From the NCBI GenBank assembly GCA_036796255.1, contig DAIRDH010000015.1, positions 1-62,946 on the forward strand: a stretch of DNA of 62,946 bases, written 5' to 3'. The stretch is from T3Sed10-241 sp036796255. Its GTDB lineage: Bacteria; Bacteroidota; Bacteroidia; Flavobacteriales_D; Cryomorphaceae. The notes beneath the pieces are model-generated. The model saw nothing but the letters and a program-made list of their open reading frames with translations, was not told the origin of the DNA and did not search any database. The position numbers were made by a program, and so were the translations under genes. This document shows, piece by piece, positions 44,618 to 53,395 of the stretch; the stretch's first letter is position 1, and each line of letters starts with the position of its first letter.

Positions 44618-45859
44618 CTAATAAATTCTCCCATTGCGCCATGCCTCGAGGGAGCGGTACCAGGTGGGCTTGTAGTACTCTTCGCGGTTCAATCGGAAGT
44701 CATTTCCTGTAAAGGGATTGATAACCTTGGTAAAGTTGAAAGTAATGGACATTGGGTTGTTTTCCTCCCCATATATCCAGGTCTCCACTGTGGCGCTGCG
44801 GTACACCTTGTTCGGTTTACCGTATACAATGTAAACCAATCCCCGGTCTGATTTCCATCCGTCCACATGCGAACTAAAGTATTTGTTCGCCTCTTCCACC
44901 CTGGTGTAGTATGCCTTGATACTTGAGCGCGCGCGCTCTTTATTGCCGCACCATTCTATCCAGTAGCTCTCCAGCCGTTTCTTCTGTTCCGCATCTTTGA
45001 TGATGTTGGTAAATTCCTTGTTGCTGAGTAAGTATCGAAATGGGTCAACCATCTGCTGGAATTCTGTGACTTCGGGATGGTCGCCGTTGCTCACGAAAAG
45101 CGTAAACCCCTGTTTGGCTTCCGGGTCGGTTTGAAAATGGTAAAATCCGGCATCGCCTGAACTGAACATTACCTTATTCCATGGATCGAGCATGATAGAG
45201 AAAGTCGAATCAGGGGTGTAATCAAAACTCCTGTGGTCGTAGTAGGCAAAGGGTGGGGGAGGCAAGTTGAACGAGCGGTTGTAGTACTTCACATGGATGA
45301 TCCCCGAAGGACTCGCATTGGTGCGCAAGGTATAAGTCTCGTGCGCTTCTATCCTGTCGCTGAAAAGTGGCACCCGAGCATCGTGATGTGTGGCGATGAA
45401 ATACTGACCGGAATATGGGTAGTGCTTTTCGGTAAGCTCAGTTTTTGTGATTTCACGTTGCTTATTGAGATCAATGATTTTAATATTCAAACTATAATCC
45501 TTGTCATCCGGTAGGAATATCGTTGTAGTGGCGAGCAGATCTTTGATCGTCTTGGTATCGTCCACATCATTCACCCTGATGGTCTTGCCTTTGAGTTTAT
45601 AAATATTTGCGTCGCCGAGCACGTAAGGTGTAATCCTTATTTCTACCCTTGCGGCAAATGTTTCTGAGTTGCGCCGCGTATAAAGCAAATTTTTTGTGTT
45701 GAGCTTGATGTAAAGTTTGGATGAATCGCGTGATTCATGGTAAACCTGAAATGCAGTTTCTATGCTCAGCTCGTCATTATTATAATCCTGAATGGTGGTG
45801 CGCGCGAGGTCATCCCCACTTCCGCAAAAGGTGAAAAGTACAGGAATACTTAACCACAT
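44618..45859 (-). CDS. GWxTD domain-containing protein
   Basis: 413 residues from the ATG at 45859; a GTG at 45874 would give a slightly longer N-terminus. The hydrophobic start (MWLSIPVLFTFCGSGDD) suggests a lipoprotein or signal, though FTFC is not a textbook lipobox. The middle is beta-rich and the C-terminus carries the GWxTD-type block GWKSDRGLVYIVYGKPNKVY with VETWIYG, as in the family named for that motif. Function is unknown. An ATG at 45991 lies inside rmuC and is not favoured. The gene is co-directional with rmuC upstream and rlmB downstream. Confidence 0.85.
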   Translation of the reverse strand: MWLSIPVLFTFCGSGDDLARTTIQDYNNDELSIETAFQVYHESRDSSKLYIKLNTKNLLYTRRNSETFAARVEIRITPYVLGDANIYKLKGKTIRVNDVDDTKTIKDLLATTTIFLPDDKDYSLNIKIIDLNKQREITKTELTEKHYPYSGQYFIATHHDARVPLFSDRIEAHETYTLRTNASPSGIIHVKYYNRSFNLPPPPFAYYDHRSFDYTPDSTFSIMLDPWNKVMFSSGDAGFYHFQTDPEAKQGFTLFVSNGDHPEVTEFQQMVDPFRYLLSNKEFTNIIKDAEQKKRLESYWIEWCGNKERARSSIKAYYTRVEEANKYFSSHVDGWKSDRGLVYIVYGKPNKVYRSATVETWIYGEENNPMSITFNFTKVINPFTGNDFRLNREEYYKPTWYRSLEAWRNGRIY

Positions 45860-45911
45860 TAGCAGGTAAGGCACAGACCTTAAAAGGTCTTTTATGTTTA
45901 GATATGTGTAT

Positions 45912-47237
45912 TTAGCTACCAATCTGTTTGGATGTTTTGACGCCCAGATCTTCCAATTGTTGCGCTTGGGATATGAGGCTGCCCCTGCCATCTTTCAATT
46001 TGTTCATGGCATCCTTGTAGGCACCTTCAGTTCTGTTAATATGCAGGCCTATCTTCTCCATGTCACTTACAAAGTTGCTAAACTTCTCTAACAGAAGCTT
46101 GCCACGGCTTGCTATTTCCAGTGCATTTTTGTTTTGGTACTCGTGTTTCCAGGTAGAGGCTATGATTTTCAGTGAAGCAATCAGCGTGCTTGGGCACACC
46201 ATGACTATGCCTTTATCGTAAGCTTCATTGAATAGGCTCGGGTCGCGGTTGAGGGCGGTGAGGTAGGCAGGCTCAATGGCGATAAACATCAGTATGAAAT
46301 CGAGATTTTTACCATTTGAGATGTCCTGATAGCTTTTGCCGGAAAGGCCCTTGATGTGGGTCTTTAAAGAGAGGATGTGGGCCTTGAGTTCATTGTCCCG
46401 CTCTTTTTCATCTTCGCTGCGCACGTAGCGCTCGTATGCAGTTAGTGACACCTTGCTATCTACAATCACCCACTTCTCGTCCGGGAGTTTGATCATGACA
46501 TCGGGCTGCAGGCGTCGCCCTTCATCATTGGTGAAGCTCTGTTGCATGAAATATTCTCTGTCTTTCACTAAGCCTGAGGTTTCGAGTATGCTCTCGAGGA
46601 TCATCTCACCCCAATCGCCTTGCACCTTGCTGTCATTTTTTAGCGCTTTGGTGAGGTTTTCTGCTTCGCGGCTCATCTTTTGACCGGTTTCGCGCAGATG
46701 CCTTATTTCCTCGCGAAGGCTGGTGGCCTGCATCAGGCTCTCCTTGTGGGTGAGTTCTACCTTGTCTTGAAAGTCTTTGAGTTTGGTCTTGAGCGGTTCC
46801 AAAACAACATCAATGGATGCACGGCTCTGAACGTTGAATTTTTCCGTCTTTTCATTAAAGATCTTATTGGCCAAGAGCTCAAAATCCTTCCGGAAAGTTT
46901 CCTGCATGTTTTGAATGTCGGCCCGTTGGCTCTCAATTTGCTTCTCTACGGCAGCCTTGCCGGTCTCTAGTTGAGCCGCCCGAACACTCTCTTTTTGGTA
47001 TGCCTCCCTCAGTGCATCGAGCTCGATCCTTAATTCGTCAAGTCGCTGTTGTTGAATCTGAACCTGCTTTTGTGCGGAGGCGTGGGCGCTCCCCAGTTCT
47101 TCGTGCACTTTCCGCAATTGATCCAGTTCTGGCGACTTGTTGCCTTTGCGCAAAGCAAAAATATAACCCACCGCAAGGCCGGCTATAATGCACACGACTG
47201 AAATTACGAGCAACGCAGGTTCCAAATCAAAGGTCAA
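45912..47237 (-). CDS. rmuC: DNA recombination protein RmuC
   Basis: 441 residues. One N-terminal membrane segment (ALLVISVVCIIAGLAVGYIF), a long coiled coil (about 40-200) and the RmuC nuclease-like domain with WGEMILESILETSGL, QPDVMIKLPDEKWVIVDSKV, IAIEPAYL and VCPSTLIASLKII. RmuC limits inversions between short inverted repeats. The start is TTG at 47237: no ATG precedes the membrane segment and a stop lies directly upstream. It begins 4 bp after the L,D-transpeptidase stop, so translation may be coupled. Confidence 0.93.
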   Translation of the reverse strand: MTFDLEPALLVISVVCIIAGLAVGYIFALRKGNKSPELDQLRKVHEELGSAHASAQKQVQIQQQRLDELRIELDALREAYQKESVRAAQLETGKAAVEKQIESQRADIQNMQETFRKDFELLANKIFNEKTEKFNVQSRASIDVVLEPLKTKLKDFQDKVELTHKESLMQATSLREEIRHLRETGQKMSREAENLTKALKNDSKVQGDWGEMILESILETSGLVKDREYFMQQSFTNDEGRRLQPDVMIKLPDEKWVIVDSKVSLTAYERYVRSEDEKERDNELKAHILSLKTHIKGLSGKSYQDISNGKNLDFILMFIAIEPAYLTALNRDPSLFNEAYDKGIVMVCPSTLIASLKIIASTWKHEYQNKNALEIASRGKLLLEKFSNFVSDMEKIGLHINRTEGAYKDAMNKLKDGRGSLISQAQQLEDLGVKTSKQIGS

Positions 47238-47241
47238 TCAC

Positions 47242-47877
47242 TCAGTTGTTGAGGATCACCACAAAGGTACCAACTTCTACCCGATTGAAAAGATCGATTA
47301 CATCAGCATTCGACATGCGCACGCATCCCTTGCTGGCTGCAGTTCCGAGCAGGCCTTCCTCGTGGGTACCGTGGATGAAAATTCCACGGGTGTAAGAGTC
47401 GCAACCTTCGCCAAGGTTGATATTGGGTTCGAGGCCTTTAAGGTGAAGAATTCGGCTCGTGATGAGGTCTTGATCGGTGGCACGGGCTTCTTTGACCACA
47501 TTGGCCTTGCCGCCCGTAGGCATTTTGTTTTTGATTACGGAGTACGCATCAAGCTCGCTGCCTACCTTTTCAGCAATGCTGTGCAAGCCTTGTGGGGTCT
47601 GGTAACTGCCGGTTTTGGCACCAATGCCCTTCTTGGAAGTGGAGATGCTGTATTCTATTACTATGTCTTCACCATCAATGAGGTAGAGTTTTTGTCGCTT
47701 GGCTGCTACATAGATAAATTGCTCGAATTGAACGTCTTTGTATTTTATCTGGAGGTATTCCCGGAGAAAGTCAACCATAGGATTTTCCCCATCGCGCTCG
47801 GGTACCGACCAGCTTCCGAAAAGCACGGTGAGCATCAGGGGTAGCCAAACCGGCCTTATTCTAAAAGAAGTTGACAA
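47242..47877 (-). CDS. L,D-transpeptidase (YkuD-type) family protein
   Basis: 211 residues from a TTG at 47877, which gives a plausible signal peptide (RIRPVWLPLMLTVLFGSWS); an ATG at 47835 cuts into it and an ATG at 47940 overlaps the previous gene by 80 bp. The catalytic domain has IFIHGTHEEGLLGTAASKGCV, i.e. the His and the SKGCVRM block with the nucleophilic Cys and following Arg. Such enzymes make 3-3 peptidoglycan cross-links or attach proteins to peptidoglycan in the periplasm. It lies between the BamA-like gene and rmuC. Confidence 0.86.
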   Translation of the reverse strand: MSTSFRIRPVWLPLMLTVLFGSWSVPERDGENPMVDFLREYLQIKYKDVQFEQFIYVAAKRQKLYLIDGEDIVIEYSISTSKKGIGAKTGSYQTPQGLHSIAEKVGSELDAYSVIKNKMPTGGKANVVKEARATDQDLITSRILHLKGLEPNINLGEGCDSYTRGIFIHGTHEEGLLGTAASKGCVRMSNADVIDLFNRVEVGTFVVILNN

Positions 47878-49588
47878 ATCCAAAATGTATTTTTCCACTG
47901 CGCAGTTCAATGTTGTTATCAAACTGCCTGCCGAGTGCATACGTCAACGAAAATATTCCCGCTGGTGTTTCGAAATTGATGCCTCCGCCAAAACCAAAGG
48001 GAGTGTCTGTAGCCAATTCGTTGTTGATGCGGTTCTCATATGCACCTTGGTCTAAAAATACAAAAAGGTTGGAGTTTTCCTCAAATAGGAATCTGTATTC
48101 GAGGGTAGCTATAGCAAATCCGGTGGCAAATATGCCTTGCTCATCAAATCCTCTGATCGATTTGAGACCTCCGATCCGGTAAGCTTCATTCAAAAACATA
48201 TTGTCATTGATGAAATATCCGCCGCGCAGCCGCAGCATGACCGTTGATCTTTTGCCGACAGGCTGAAAGTAACGCGCGACGACATTCATATTGTATAGCT
48301 CGCTGTTGAGATTCACGTCATCGTAAAATGAAGGATCCAGATTGGGATTGGGGTTGATGCGCTTTGTGCCCACGCCCGCACTGGCCTCGATGGCATAACC
48401 ACTGCGTGGGTTAAATCTGTAGTCAAGGGCATATGTCACCACTCCCAGTCCAAACACTGTGGTGCGCGAATCGACCAGATTTCTTTGCTGAAAAGCCTGA
48501 GGTGATATCACATTGGCCTGCATATCTTCCACATAAATTTTGATGTGGTCACCGCCTTTGAAAAAATAAGGTATAGCAGCCATGATATTCACCTGGCTGA
48601 ACAAGGTGTCCTGCCTAAACAGGTTGAGCTTAAACTCTGCCCCGAATGGCGAGTTAAAAACAAAAGGATACATGAACCTCAAGTCGAGCTGTTGCGTGCG
48701 CGTTTGCAAACGTTGCCAGCGCATATTGATGGTTTCGGCGCGCTTCAGGGCGTTCATGAGGTCAATTTGTACATCGCCGGTCACTACCACATCGCCTGTC
48801 ACGGCATCGGGTAGTATACCCAGGATGCCGTCAAAATTGCTGGCTTTGCGGTTGTCGAGGTAGAGGTACACATCGCTTTTGCCTTCGCGCATGCCCACCT
48901 CGTAAGGCTTTATGACCTGCACAAAGGGCAGTTCCTTTAATCTGTTTGGTATTTTGCTGAGCCTGGACTGATTGTATGGATCTCCTTTTGAGATGCCGAG
49001 GTGATTTTCCAATACTTTAGGATTGGTGAGCAGTCCTCCTTTAATTATCAGGCTATCGATCATGGTATAGCTGTTCAGCTTCATTTTGATCACGGCGCTG
49101 ATTTCACTCTGATGCAATTCAATACTGTCAAGTCCCACGGAGGCAAATGGATAGCCATTGTTTTCAGCGTAATCCAAAAGGGATTCGAAAAGCCTGGACA
49201 CTTCCTTAGGCTTGAAGAGGGTTTCAGTGTAAAATTTTTCGCGATAGCCCACCCTGCTTAAAATCTCTTCGCGCACATTGCCTTTGCTCAGCTTGGCCCA
49301 ATTGTAGCGATTTCCCAGGTCGAGGTAAGCAACTACTTCATCTGCTTTCCATGAGACACTGTCAAAAGAGGCTGCTAAAAACCCATCTTCAATCAACTCA
49401 AATCTCAAAGCAAGCAAATAGCCTGTAATTGAGATGCTATCCTTGACATTGTTTGGAATGTGGATTTTGACTGGATCGTAGCTTTCACTTTGTACGATAT
49501 TCAGCCTGCGCTCCTGCGCACCGACTGACACCGTGAGGAGAAATATGAGTCCGATGGCTAGAAGTGGTATGGAAATTGTCTTCCTCAA
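47861..49588 (-). CDS. BamA/TamA family outer membrane protein
   Basis: 575 residues from a TTG at 49588, which yields MRKTISIPLLAIGLIFLLTV, a clean signal peptide; an ATG at 49660 adds 24 residues but lies upstream of a probable -7 box. After the signal come about two POTRA-like domains (to about 290) and a 16-strand-type barrel with the Omp85 loop-6 motif IRGFDEQG and a C-terminal aromatic FGFVNFF. It has too few POTRA domains for BamA; it may be a TamA-like assembly protein or another Omp85 member. The last 17 bp overlap the next gene. Confidence 0.87.
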   Translation of the reverse strand: MRKTISIPLLAIGLIFLLTVSVGAQERRLNIVQSESYDPVKIHIPNNVKDSISITGYLLALRFELIEDGFLAASFDSVSWKADEVVAYLDLGNRYNWAKLSKGNVREEILSRVGYREKFYTETLFKPKEVSRLFESLLDYAENNGYPFASVGLDSIELHQSEISAVIKMKLNSYTMIDSLIIKGGLLTNPKVLENHLGISKGDPYNQSRLSKIPNRLKELPFVQVIKPYEVGMREGKSDVYLYLDNRKASNFDGILGILPDAVTGDVVVTGDVQIDLMNALKRAETINMRWQRLQTRTQQLDLRFMYPFVFNSPFGAEFKLNLFRQDTLFSQVNIMAAIPYFFKGGDHIKIYVEDMQANVISPQAFQQRNLVDSRTTVFGLGVVTYALDYRFNPRSGYAIEASAGVGTKRINPNPNLDPSFYDDVNLNSELYNMNVVARYFQPVGKRSTVMLRLRGGYFINDNMFLNEAYRIGGLKSIRGFDEQGIFATGFAIATLEYRFLFEENSNLFVFLDQGAYENRINNELATDTPFGFGGGINFETPAGIFSLTYALGRQFDNNIELRSGKIHFGFVNFF

Positions 49589-49645
49589 ATTGGCTTTTGC
49601 ACTTTGGTAAACCCTTATTAAATGGGTATATTGTAAGTTGCAAAG

Positions 49646-49653
49646 CAAATTTA
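49646..49653 (-). promoter_or_regulatory. -7 box for the BamA-like gene
   Basis: On the minus strand this reads TAAATTTG, an exact TAnnTTTG element, but no clear -33 partner is seen. It would start transcripts near 49639, upstream of the TTG start at 49588 and downstream of the alternative ATG at 49660. Confidence 0.35.
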
Positions 49654-49675
49654 AATGCATTTGTTGCGTTTAGAC

Positions 49676-49683
49676 TATCTTTG
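49676..49683 (+). promoter_or_regulatory. -7 box for the small lipoprotein and YtxJ-like gene
   Basis: TATCTTTG, an exact TAnnTTTG element 26 bp upstream of the small lipoprotein ATG, back to back with the minus-strand box at 49646-49653. The -33 region is weak. Confidence 0.4.
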
Positions 49684-49709
49684 TAAGTGATAAGTACAAG
49701 ATTATTGAA

Positions 49710-49844
49710 ATGAGAAAAATGGCTTTTATCTTTTTGCTAATGATTTTTGGAGGCATTGTAATGTCTTCATGTCGCACGCAAAAGCAAGCCTGTGCCGCTT
49801 ATAGCAGTGTAGAGCAAGTAGAATCGACTGACGTTAACAGCTAG
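49710..49844 (+). CDS. Small lipoprotein of 44 residues
   Basis: MRKMAFIFLLMIFGGIVMSS, then Cys21 of the lipobox MSSC, then RTQKQACAAYSSVEQVEST to a TAG at 49842-49844. After lipid attachment only 24 residues remain, including a second Cys in QACAAYS. I recall similar very small lipoproteins in other Bacteroidota. It is 3 bp ahead of the YtxJ-like gene, so the two are co-transcribed, and it may be missed by length filters. Confidence 0.7.
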   Translation: MRKMAFIFLLMIFGGIVMSSCRTQKQACAAYSSVEQVESTDVNS

Positions 49845-49847
49845 TCT

Positions 49848-50192
49848 ATGTGGGAATCTCTCACCTCGGTGGCGGCATTTGATGCATGCCTGAATGCCCA
49901 TGACCCCACTTTTTCTCACACCATCATTTTTAAGCATAGTACGCGTTGCTCCATCAGTAGTATGGCCAAGTCACGCCTTGAAAAGCAACCCGACGCAAGG
50001 GCGCGATATTTACTGGTTGACGTAATTGCTGACAGGCAACTGAGCAACCATATCGCAGGGCACTTCAATGTGCGCCATGAGTCTCCTCAGGTTTTTCTAT
50101 TGCAGCTCAATGAATTGCTTGATGTGCGCTCTCACATGGCGATACGCCCCGACGCCCTATCAAGCTTGATGGATGCTCAGGCACCGAAGTGA
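49848..50192 (+). CDS. YtxJ-like bacillithiol-system redox protein
   Basis: 114 residues in a thioredoxin-like fold. The motif FKHSTRCSISSMA carries a single redox Cys34, as in the YtxJ family linked to bacillithiol and proposed to act as a bacilliredoxin-type monothiol protein. Other family features, the R-LLVDVI and HESPQVFLL blocks, are present. No bshA, bshB or bshC gene is in the window. Its 3' end overlaps that of the convergent osmC-like gene by 16 bp. Confidence 0.82.
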   Translation: MWESLTSVAAFDACLNAHDPTFSHTIIFKHSTRCSISSMAKSRLEKQPDARARYLLVDVIADRQLSNHIAGHFNVRHESPQVFLLQLNELLDVRSHMAIRPDALSSLMDAQAPK

Positions 50193-50587
50193 AATTTCAC
50201 ATCCATTTCCAAGTCAGGATGCAAGCTTTTGGCAACGGGGCAGTTAAGCGCAGCATATTTTAACAATTCTTTCGTTTTATCGCTGTAGCCCTTTTCGGGA
50301 AAGAACAACTCAATTTGTATTCTTCCAACCCGACGGGGATTTGATTCCATGGATTTAAGCACCTCGGCCTGCACATCTCCAAATGGGATATTTCTTTCAC
50401 TGGCTGTGATACCCATAATTGTGAGCATACATGCGGCCAAAGAAGTTGACATCAAGTCTGTTGGAGAGAACGCTTCGCCCCGACCTTTGTTGTCTATCGG
50501 TGCGTCGGTGTGGATTTGTTGGCCGGATTGCACATGGGTGCTCTCCGTTCTTAAGTTACCAGCGTAAATAACAGTTGCGGTTGCCAT
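50177..50587 (-). CDS. OsmC family protein
   Basis: 136 residues. OsmC/Ohr-fold proteins reduce organic or fatty-acid hydroperoxides with two Cys per site in a dimer. Both are present, in SLAACMLTIMG and ALNCPVAKSL, with a Glu/Arg-rich region between. The ATG at 50587 (MATATVIYAGN) is far better than long upstream extensions that run through the neighbouring gene. Specificity (OsmC or an uncharacterised subgroup) cannot be told. Confidence 0.9.
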   Translation of the reverse strand: MATATVIYAGNLRTESTHVQSGQQIHTDAPIDNKGRGEAFSPTDLMSTSLAACMLTIMGITASERNIPFGDVQAEVLKSMESNPRRVGRIQIELFFPEKGYSDKTKELLKYAALNCPVAKSLHPDLEMDVKFHFGA

Positions 50588-50618
50588 AAACTTTGTACCT
50601 TTAATCTTCGTTTTTGTA

Positions 50619-51404
50619 ATGATGAACTTACCCCAAATAGCCAAAACCTTACGCTTAATTGCTGCTGCAGTATTTCTAATTACCTGCAACGCCGCTATGG
50701 CGCAGGCACCCGAGCAAAAAGCGACCATTTTTGACGAGGCTACCGTGGTGTACAAAGAAAGCATTTTTGGAGGGGTATTATTGCACACCAATGGCTACGG
50801 AGCACACATCACATATGCCAAGAACAAAACGGCTTTCAAGGCGCGCACATATCAGTTCGATGTCATCGTTATGCGCCACCCCAAAGAGGTGCGAAGCTTC
50901 AACGCATTCTATGAAGATAGCCGAAGTTATATATATGGCAAGCTCAACACTTTTTTTATCCTCAGGCCCTCTATTGGTTCAAGGGTAATTAAATTTGACA
51001 AGATCCGAAAAAGTGGCGTGGGCGTCGGCTATTCCTGGCGGGTAGGACCAGCACTTGGCCTTACCAAGCCAGTATACCTTGAAATTTTACTTCCTGAATC
51101 TCCGCCATTTAGAAGGGTAGTGGAGCGCTACGATCCTGAGCGGCATACTTTCGCTGATATTTATGGCAGAGCGGGTGGCTTGAGAGGCTTTAATGAAATG
51201 GAGCTTCATCCGGGAGTGCACGGCAGCTTTGCACTTAATTTTGATTATGATTCACGGCGCGAAGGCCTGAAAGGCATTGAGTTGGGTGCCAGTGTCGATT
51301 ATTTCCCGCTTGGAGAGGTGGAGATCATGGCCCTTACGGAAAATACCAACCTCTACGTAAACTTATACGTAACTTTGCAATTCGGAAAAAAATTCAATAG
51401 ATAA
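50619..51404 (+). CDS. Outer membrane beta-barrel protein next to lipA
   Basis: 261 residues with a signal peptide (LRLIAAAVFLITCNAAMAQ) and alternating beta strands ending in a C-terminal LYVNLYVTLQFGKKFNR, which fits an outer-membrane barrel. A short loop RVIKFDKIRKSGVGVGYSW and GLRGFNEMELHPGVHGSFAL look conserved. The function is unknown. The next base after its stop begins the lipA ATG, so translation is likely coupled. Confidence 0.75.
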   Translation: MMNLPQIAKTLRLIAAAVFLITCNAAMAQAPEQKATIFDEATVVYKESIFGGVLLHTNGYGAHITYAKNKTAFKARTYQFDVIVMRHPKEVRSFNAFYEDSRSYIYGKLNTFFILRPSIGSRVIKFDKIRKSGVGVGYSWRVGPALGLTKPVYLEILLPESPPFRRVVERYDPERHTFADIYGRAGGLRGFNEMELHPGVHGSFALNFDYDSRREGLKGIELGASVDYFPLGEVEIMALTENTNLYVNLYVTLQFGKKFNR

Positions 51405-52277
51405 ATGATTGAAGCAGAAGTGATAGAGAAACCATTGAGGGTTCCCAAGCCCAAATGGCTGAGGGTGAAATTGCCAACAGGCGATGCTTACAGAAACGTG
51501 CGCCAAATAGTGGAAGAGCACAAGCTCCACACCATTTGCGAAAGTGGAAGCTGCCCCAATATGGGTGAGTGCTGGGGCGAAGGCACAGCCACATTTATGA
51601 TACTTGGTAACATTTGCACCCGCTCATGCGGTTTTTGCGCCGTCGATACGGGACGCCCTGAGGCGGTTGATGAATTTGAGCCAGGACGCGTGGCGCGATC
51701 GGTGAAATTGATGGGCGTGAAGCACTGCGTGATTACCAGTGTGGATCGCGATGATCTGAGTGATGGTGGTAGCAACATTTGGGTGCAGACGGTGAATGCT
51801 ATTCGCTACCAGTCGCCAAATACTACAATGGAAACGCTCATCCCGGACTTCGCCGGCAAATGGGACAACCTGCAGCGCATCATCGACGTGGCTCCGGAGA
51901 TTGTGTCTCACAACCTCGAAACCGTGCGCCGCCTTACCAAACAAGTACGCATCCAGGCCAAGTACGACCGCAGCCTTGAAGTACTCCGTCGACTCAAAAA
52001 GGGCGGTATGCGCACCAAATCAGGGGTGATGCTGGGCCTTGGCGAAACAGAGCGGGAAGTAATCGAGACCATGGACGATTTGCGCGCTGTGAATGTGGAC
52101 ATCCTCACGCTGGGTCAGTACCTCCAGCCCACGCGTAAGCACCTGCCAGTAGTAGATTTCGTCACGCCTGAAATGTTTGCGAAGTACCGGGAGATTGGCC
52201 TGCAAAAAGGCTTCCGCTATGTGGAAAGCGGACCACTCGTGCGCTCTTCTTACCACGCCGAGAGGCACCTTTTTTAA
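51405..52277 (+). CDS. lipA: Lipoyl synthase
   Basis: 290 residues. Radical SAM enzyme that inserts two sulfurs into octanoyl chains on E2 and GcvH proteins. Both iron-sulfur sites are intact: the auxiliary cluster in CESGSCPNMGEC and the radical SAM triad CTRSCGFC. The final RSSYHAERHLF supplies the conserved Ser ligand of the auxiliary cluster. lipB is not in the window. It follows the barrel gene without a gap. Confidence 0.97.
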   Translation: MIEAEVIEKPLRVPKPKWLRVKLPTGDAYRNVRQIVEEHKLHTICESGSCPNMGECWGEGTATFMILGNICTRSCGFCAVDTGRPEAVDEFEPGRVARSVKLMGVKHCVITSVDRDDLSDGGSNIWVQTVNAIRYQSPNTTMETLIPDFAGKWDNLQRIIDVAPEIVSHNLETVRRLTKQVRIQAKYDRSLEVLRRLKKGGMRTKSGVMLGLGETEREVIETMDDLRAVNVDILTLGQYLQPTRKHLPVVDFVTPEMFAKYREIGLQKGFRYVESGPLVRSSYHAERHLF

Positions 52278-52285
52278 GTAAAGGC

Positions 52286-52315
52286 TTAGTATAAAGTGCG
52301 CTTTATCTACCTTTG
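52286..52315 (+). promoter_or_regulatory. Putative promoter of the gap gene
   Basis: TACCTTTG at 52308-52315 is an exact TAnnTTTG -7 element. TTAG at 52286-52289 matches a -33 TTTG at three of four bases with an 18-bp spacer. It lies 24 bp before the gap ATG. Confidence 0.5.
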
Positions 52316-52339
52316 AAGCCCATTAGATTTCACTGAAAC

Positions 52340-53359
52340 ATGAGTAAACGCATTCGCGTTGGCATCAACGGTTTTGGCCGTATAGGCCGATGCCTGAGCC
52401 GCCTTATACTATCCGATCCCAACCATGCATTCGAGCTTGTAGCTTTCAATGATCTCGGATCGGAAGAAGCTATGGCCCACCTTCTGGAGTTTGACAGTAT
52501 CCACGGCCGCTGGAACACAAATATTGGTTATACAAACGGCATCATCACCGCCAATGGCTTCGATATTTCCGTGTCCCATCACCGCAATCCCGCTGATATA
52601 CCCTGGAGAAAGTATGGGGTAGATGTGGTCGTGGAGGCAACAGGTAAATTTAAAACAGCCCATTCAGTTCAAGGCCATCTCGATGCTGGTGCACCACGCG
52701 TAATTATCAGTGCAGTACCGTCAGGCGAGCCTGTAAAAACCATTGTGATGGGTGCCAATGAACACTTGCTCGACGGCACGGAAAACGTGATTTCCAACGC
52801 TTCCTGCACCACCAATTGCGCGGCGCCACTGCTTGACATTATCGACAAGGTGTGTACCATTGAGAGCGGTTACATCACCACCGTGCACTCCTACACCGGC
52901 GATCAAACCTTGCACGATACCGCACACAACGACCTGCGCCGCGCCCGAGCTGCCGCGCTTTCCATTATCCCTACCACGACAGGGGCAGCCAAGGCGGTTA
53001 CCAAAATATTTCCCCACCTCGATGGTAAACTTGGAGGCGCTGGCATTCGCGTACCTGTGCCCAATGGTTCGCTCACGGACATTACATTTACCGTAAAGGA
53101 AAGCCCGAGTGTGCAAGAGCTCAATGCACTATTTGCGAAAGCAGCAGCTGAAGGGCCCTGGAGCCCCTACCTCGAGTATACCGAAAAGCCCTTGGTGAGC
53201 ATGGATGTGATCGGCAATCCGCACTCTTGCGTATTCGATGCGCAACTCACTTCGGTGATTGGCAATATGGTGAAGGTGGTGGGTTGGTATGACAATGAAA
53301 TGGGCTATACACACCGACTGATGGACTTGATGCAGTATTGGTCAAAGGCCTGGAGATAG
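52340..53359 (+). CDS. gap: Glyceraldehyde-3-phosphate dehydrogenase, type I
   Basis: 339 residues. NAD-dependent glycolytic enzyme. GINGFGRIGR dinucleotide motif, active-site Cys156 in SNASCTTNCAAP and the catalytic His in TVHSYTGDQ are present. Asp in AFNDLGS (residue 38) favours NAD over NADP. Paralogues for gluconeogenesis, if any, are outside the window. Confidence 0.96.
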   Translation: MSKRIRVGINGFGRIGRCLSRLILSDPNHAFELVAFNDLGSEEAMAHLLEFDSIHGRWNTNIGYTNGIITANGFDISVSHHRNPADIPWRKYGVDVVVEATGKFKTAHSVQGHLDAGAPRVIISAVPSGEPVKTIVMGANEHLLDGTENVISNASCTTNCAAPLLDIIDKVCTIESGYITTVHSYTGDQTLHDTAHNDLRRARAAALSIIPTTTGAAKAVTKIFPHLDGKLGGAGIRVPVPNGSLTDITFTVKESPSVQELNALFAKAAAEGPWSPYLEYTEKPLVSMDVIGNPHSCVFDAQLTSVIGNMVKVVGWYDNEMGYTHRLMDLMQYWSKAWR

Positions 53360-53395
53360 CGCCTTGGGGAGATTTTCAGGAAAGGGAAAGTACAG

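Noticed and set aside
45860..45991. Longer N-terminus for the GWxTD protein from the ATG at 45991
   Set aside because: It would overlap rmuC by 80 bp and place 44 polar residues before the signal-like segment.
50588..50791. Extended N-terminus for the OsmC-like protein
   Set aside because: It would run through the start of the divergent barrel gene and has no family similarity; OsmC begins at 50587.
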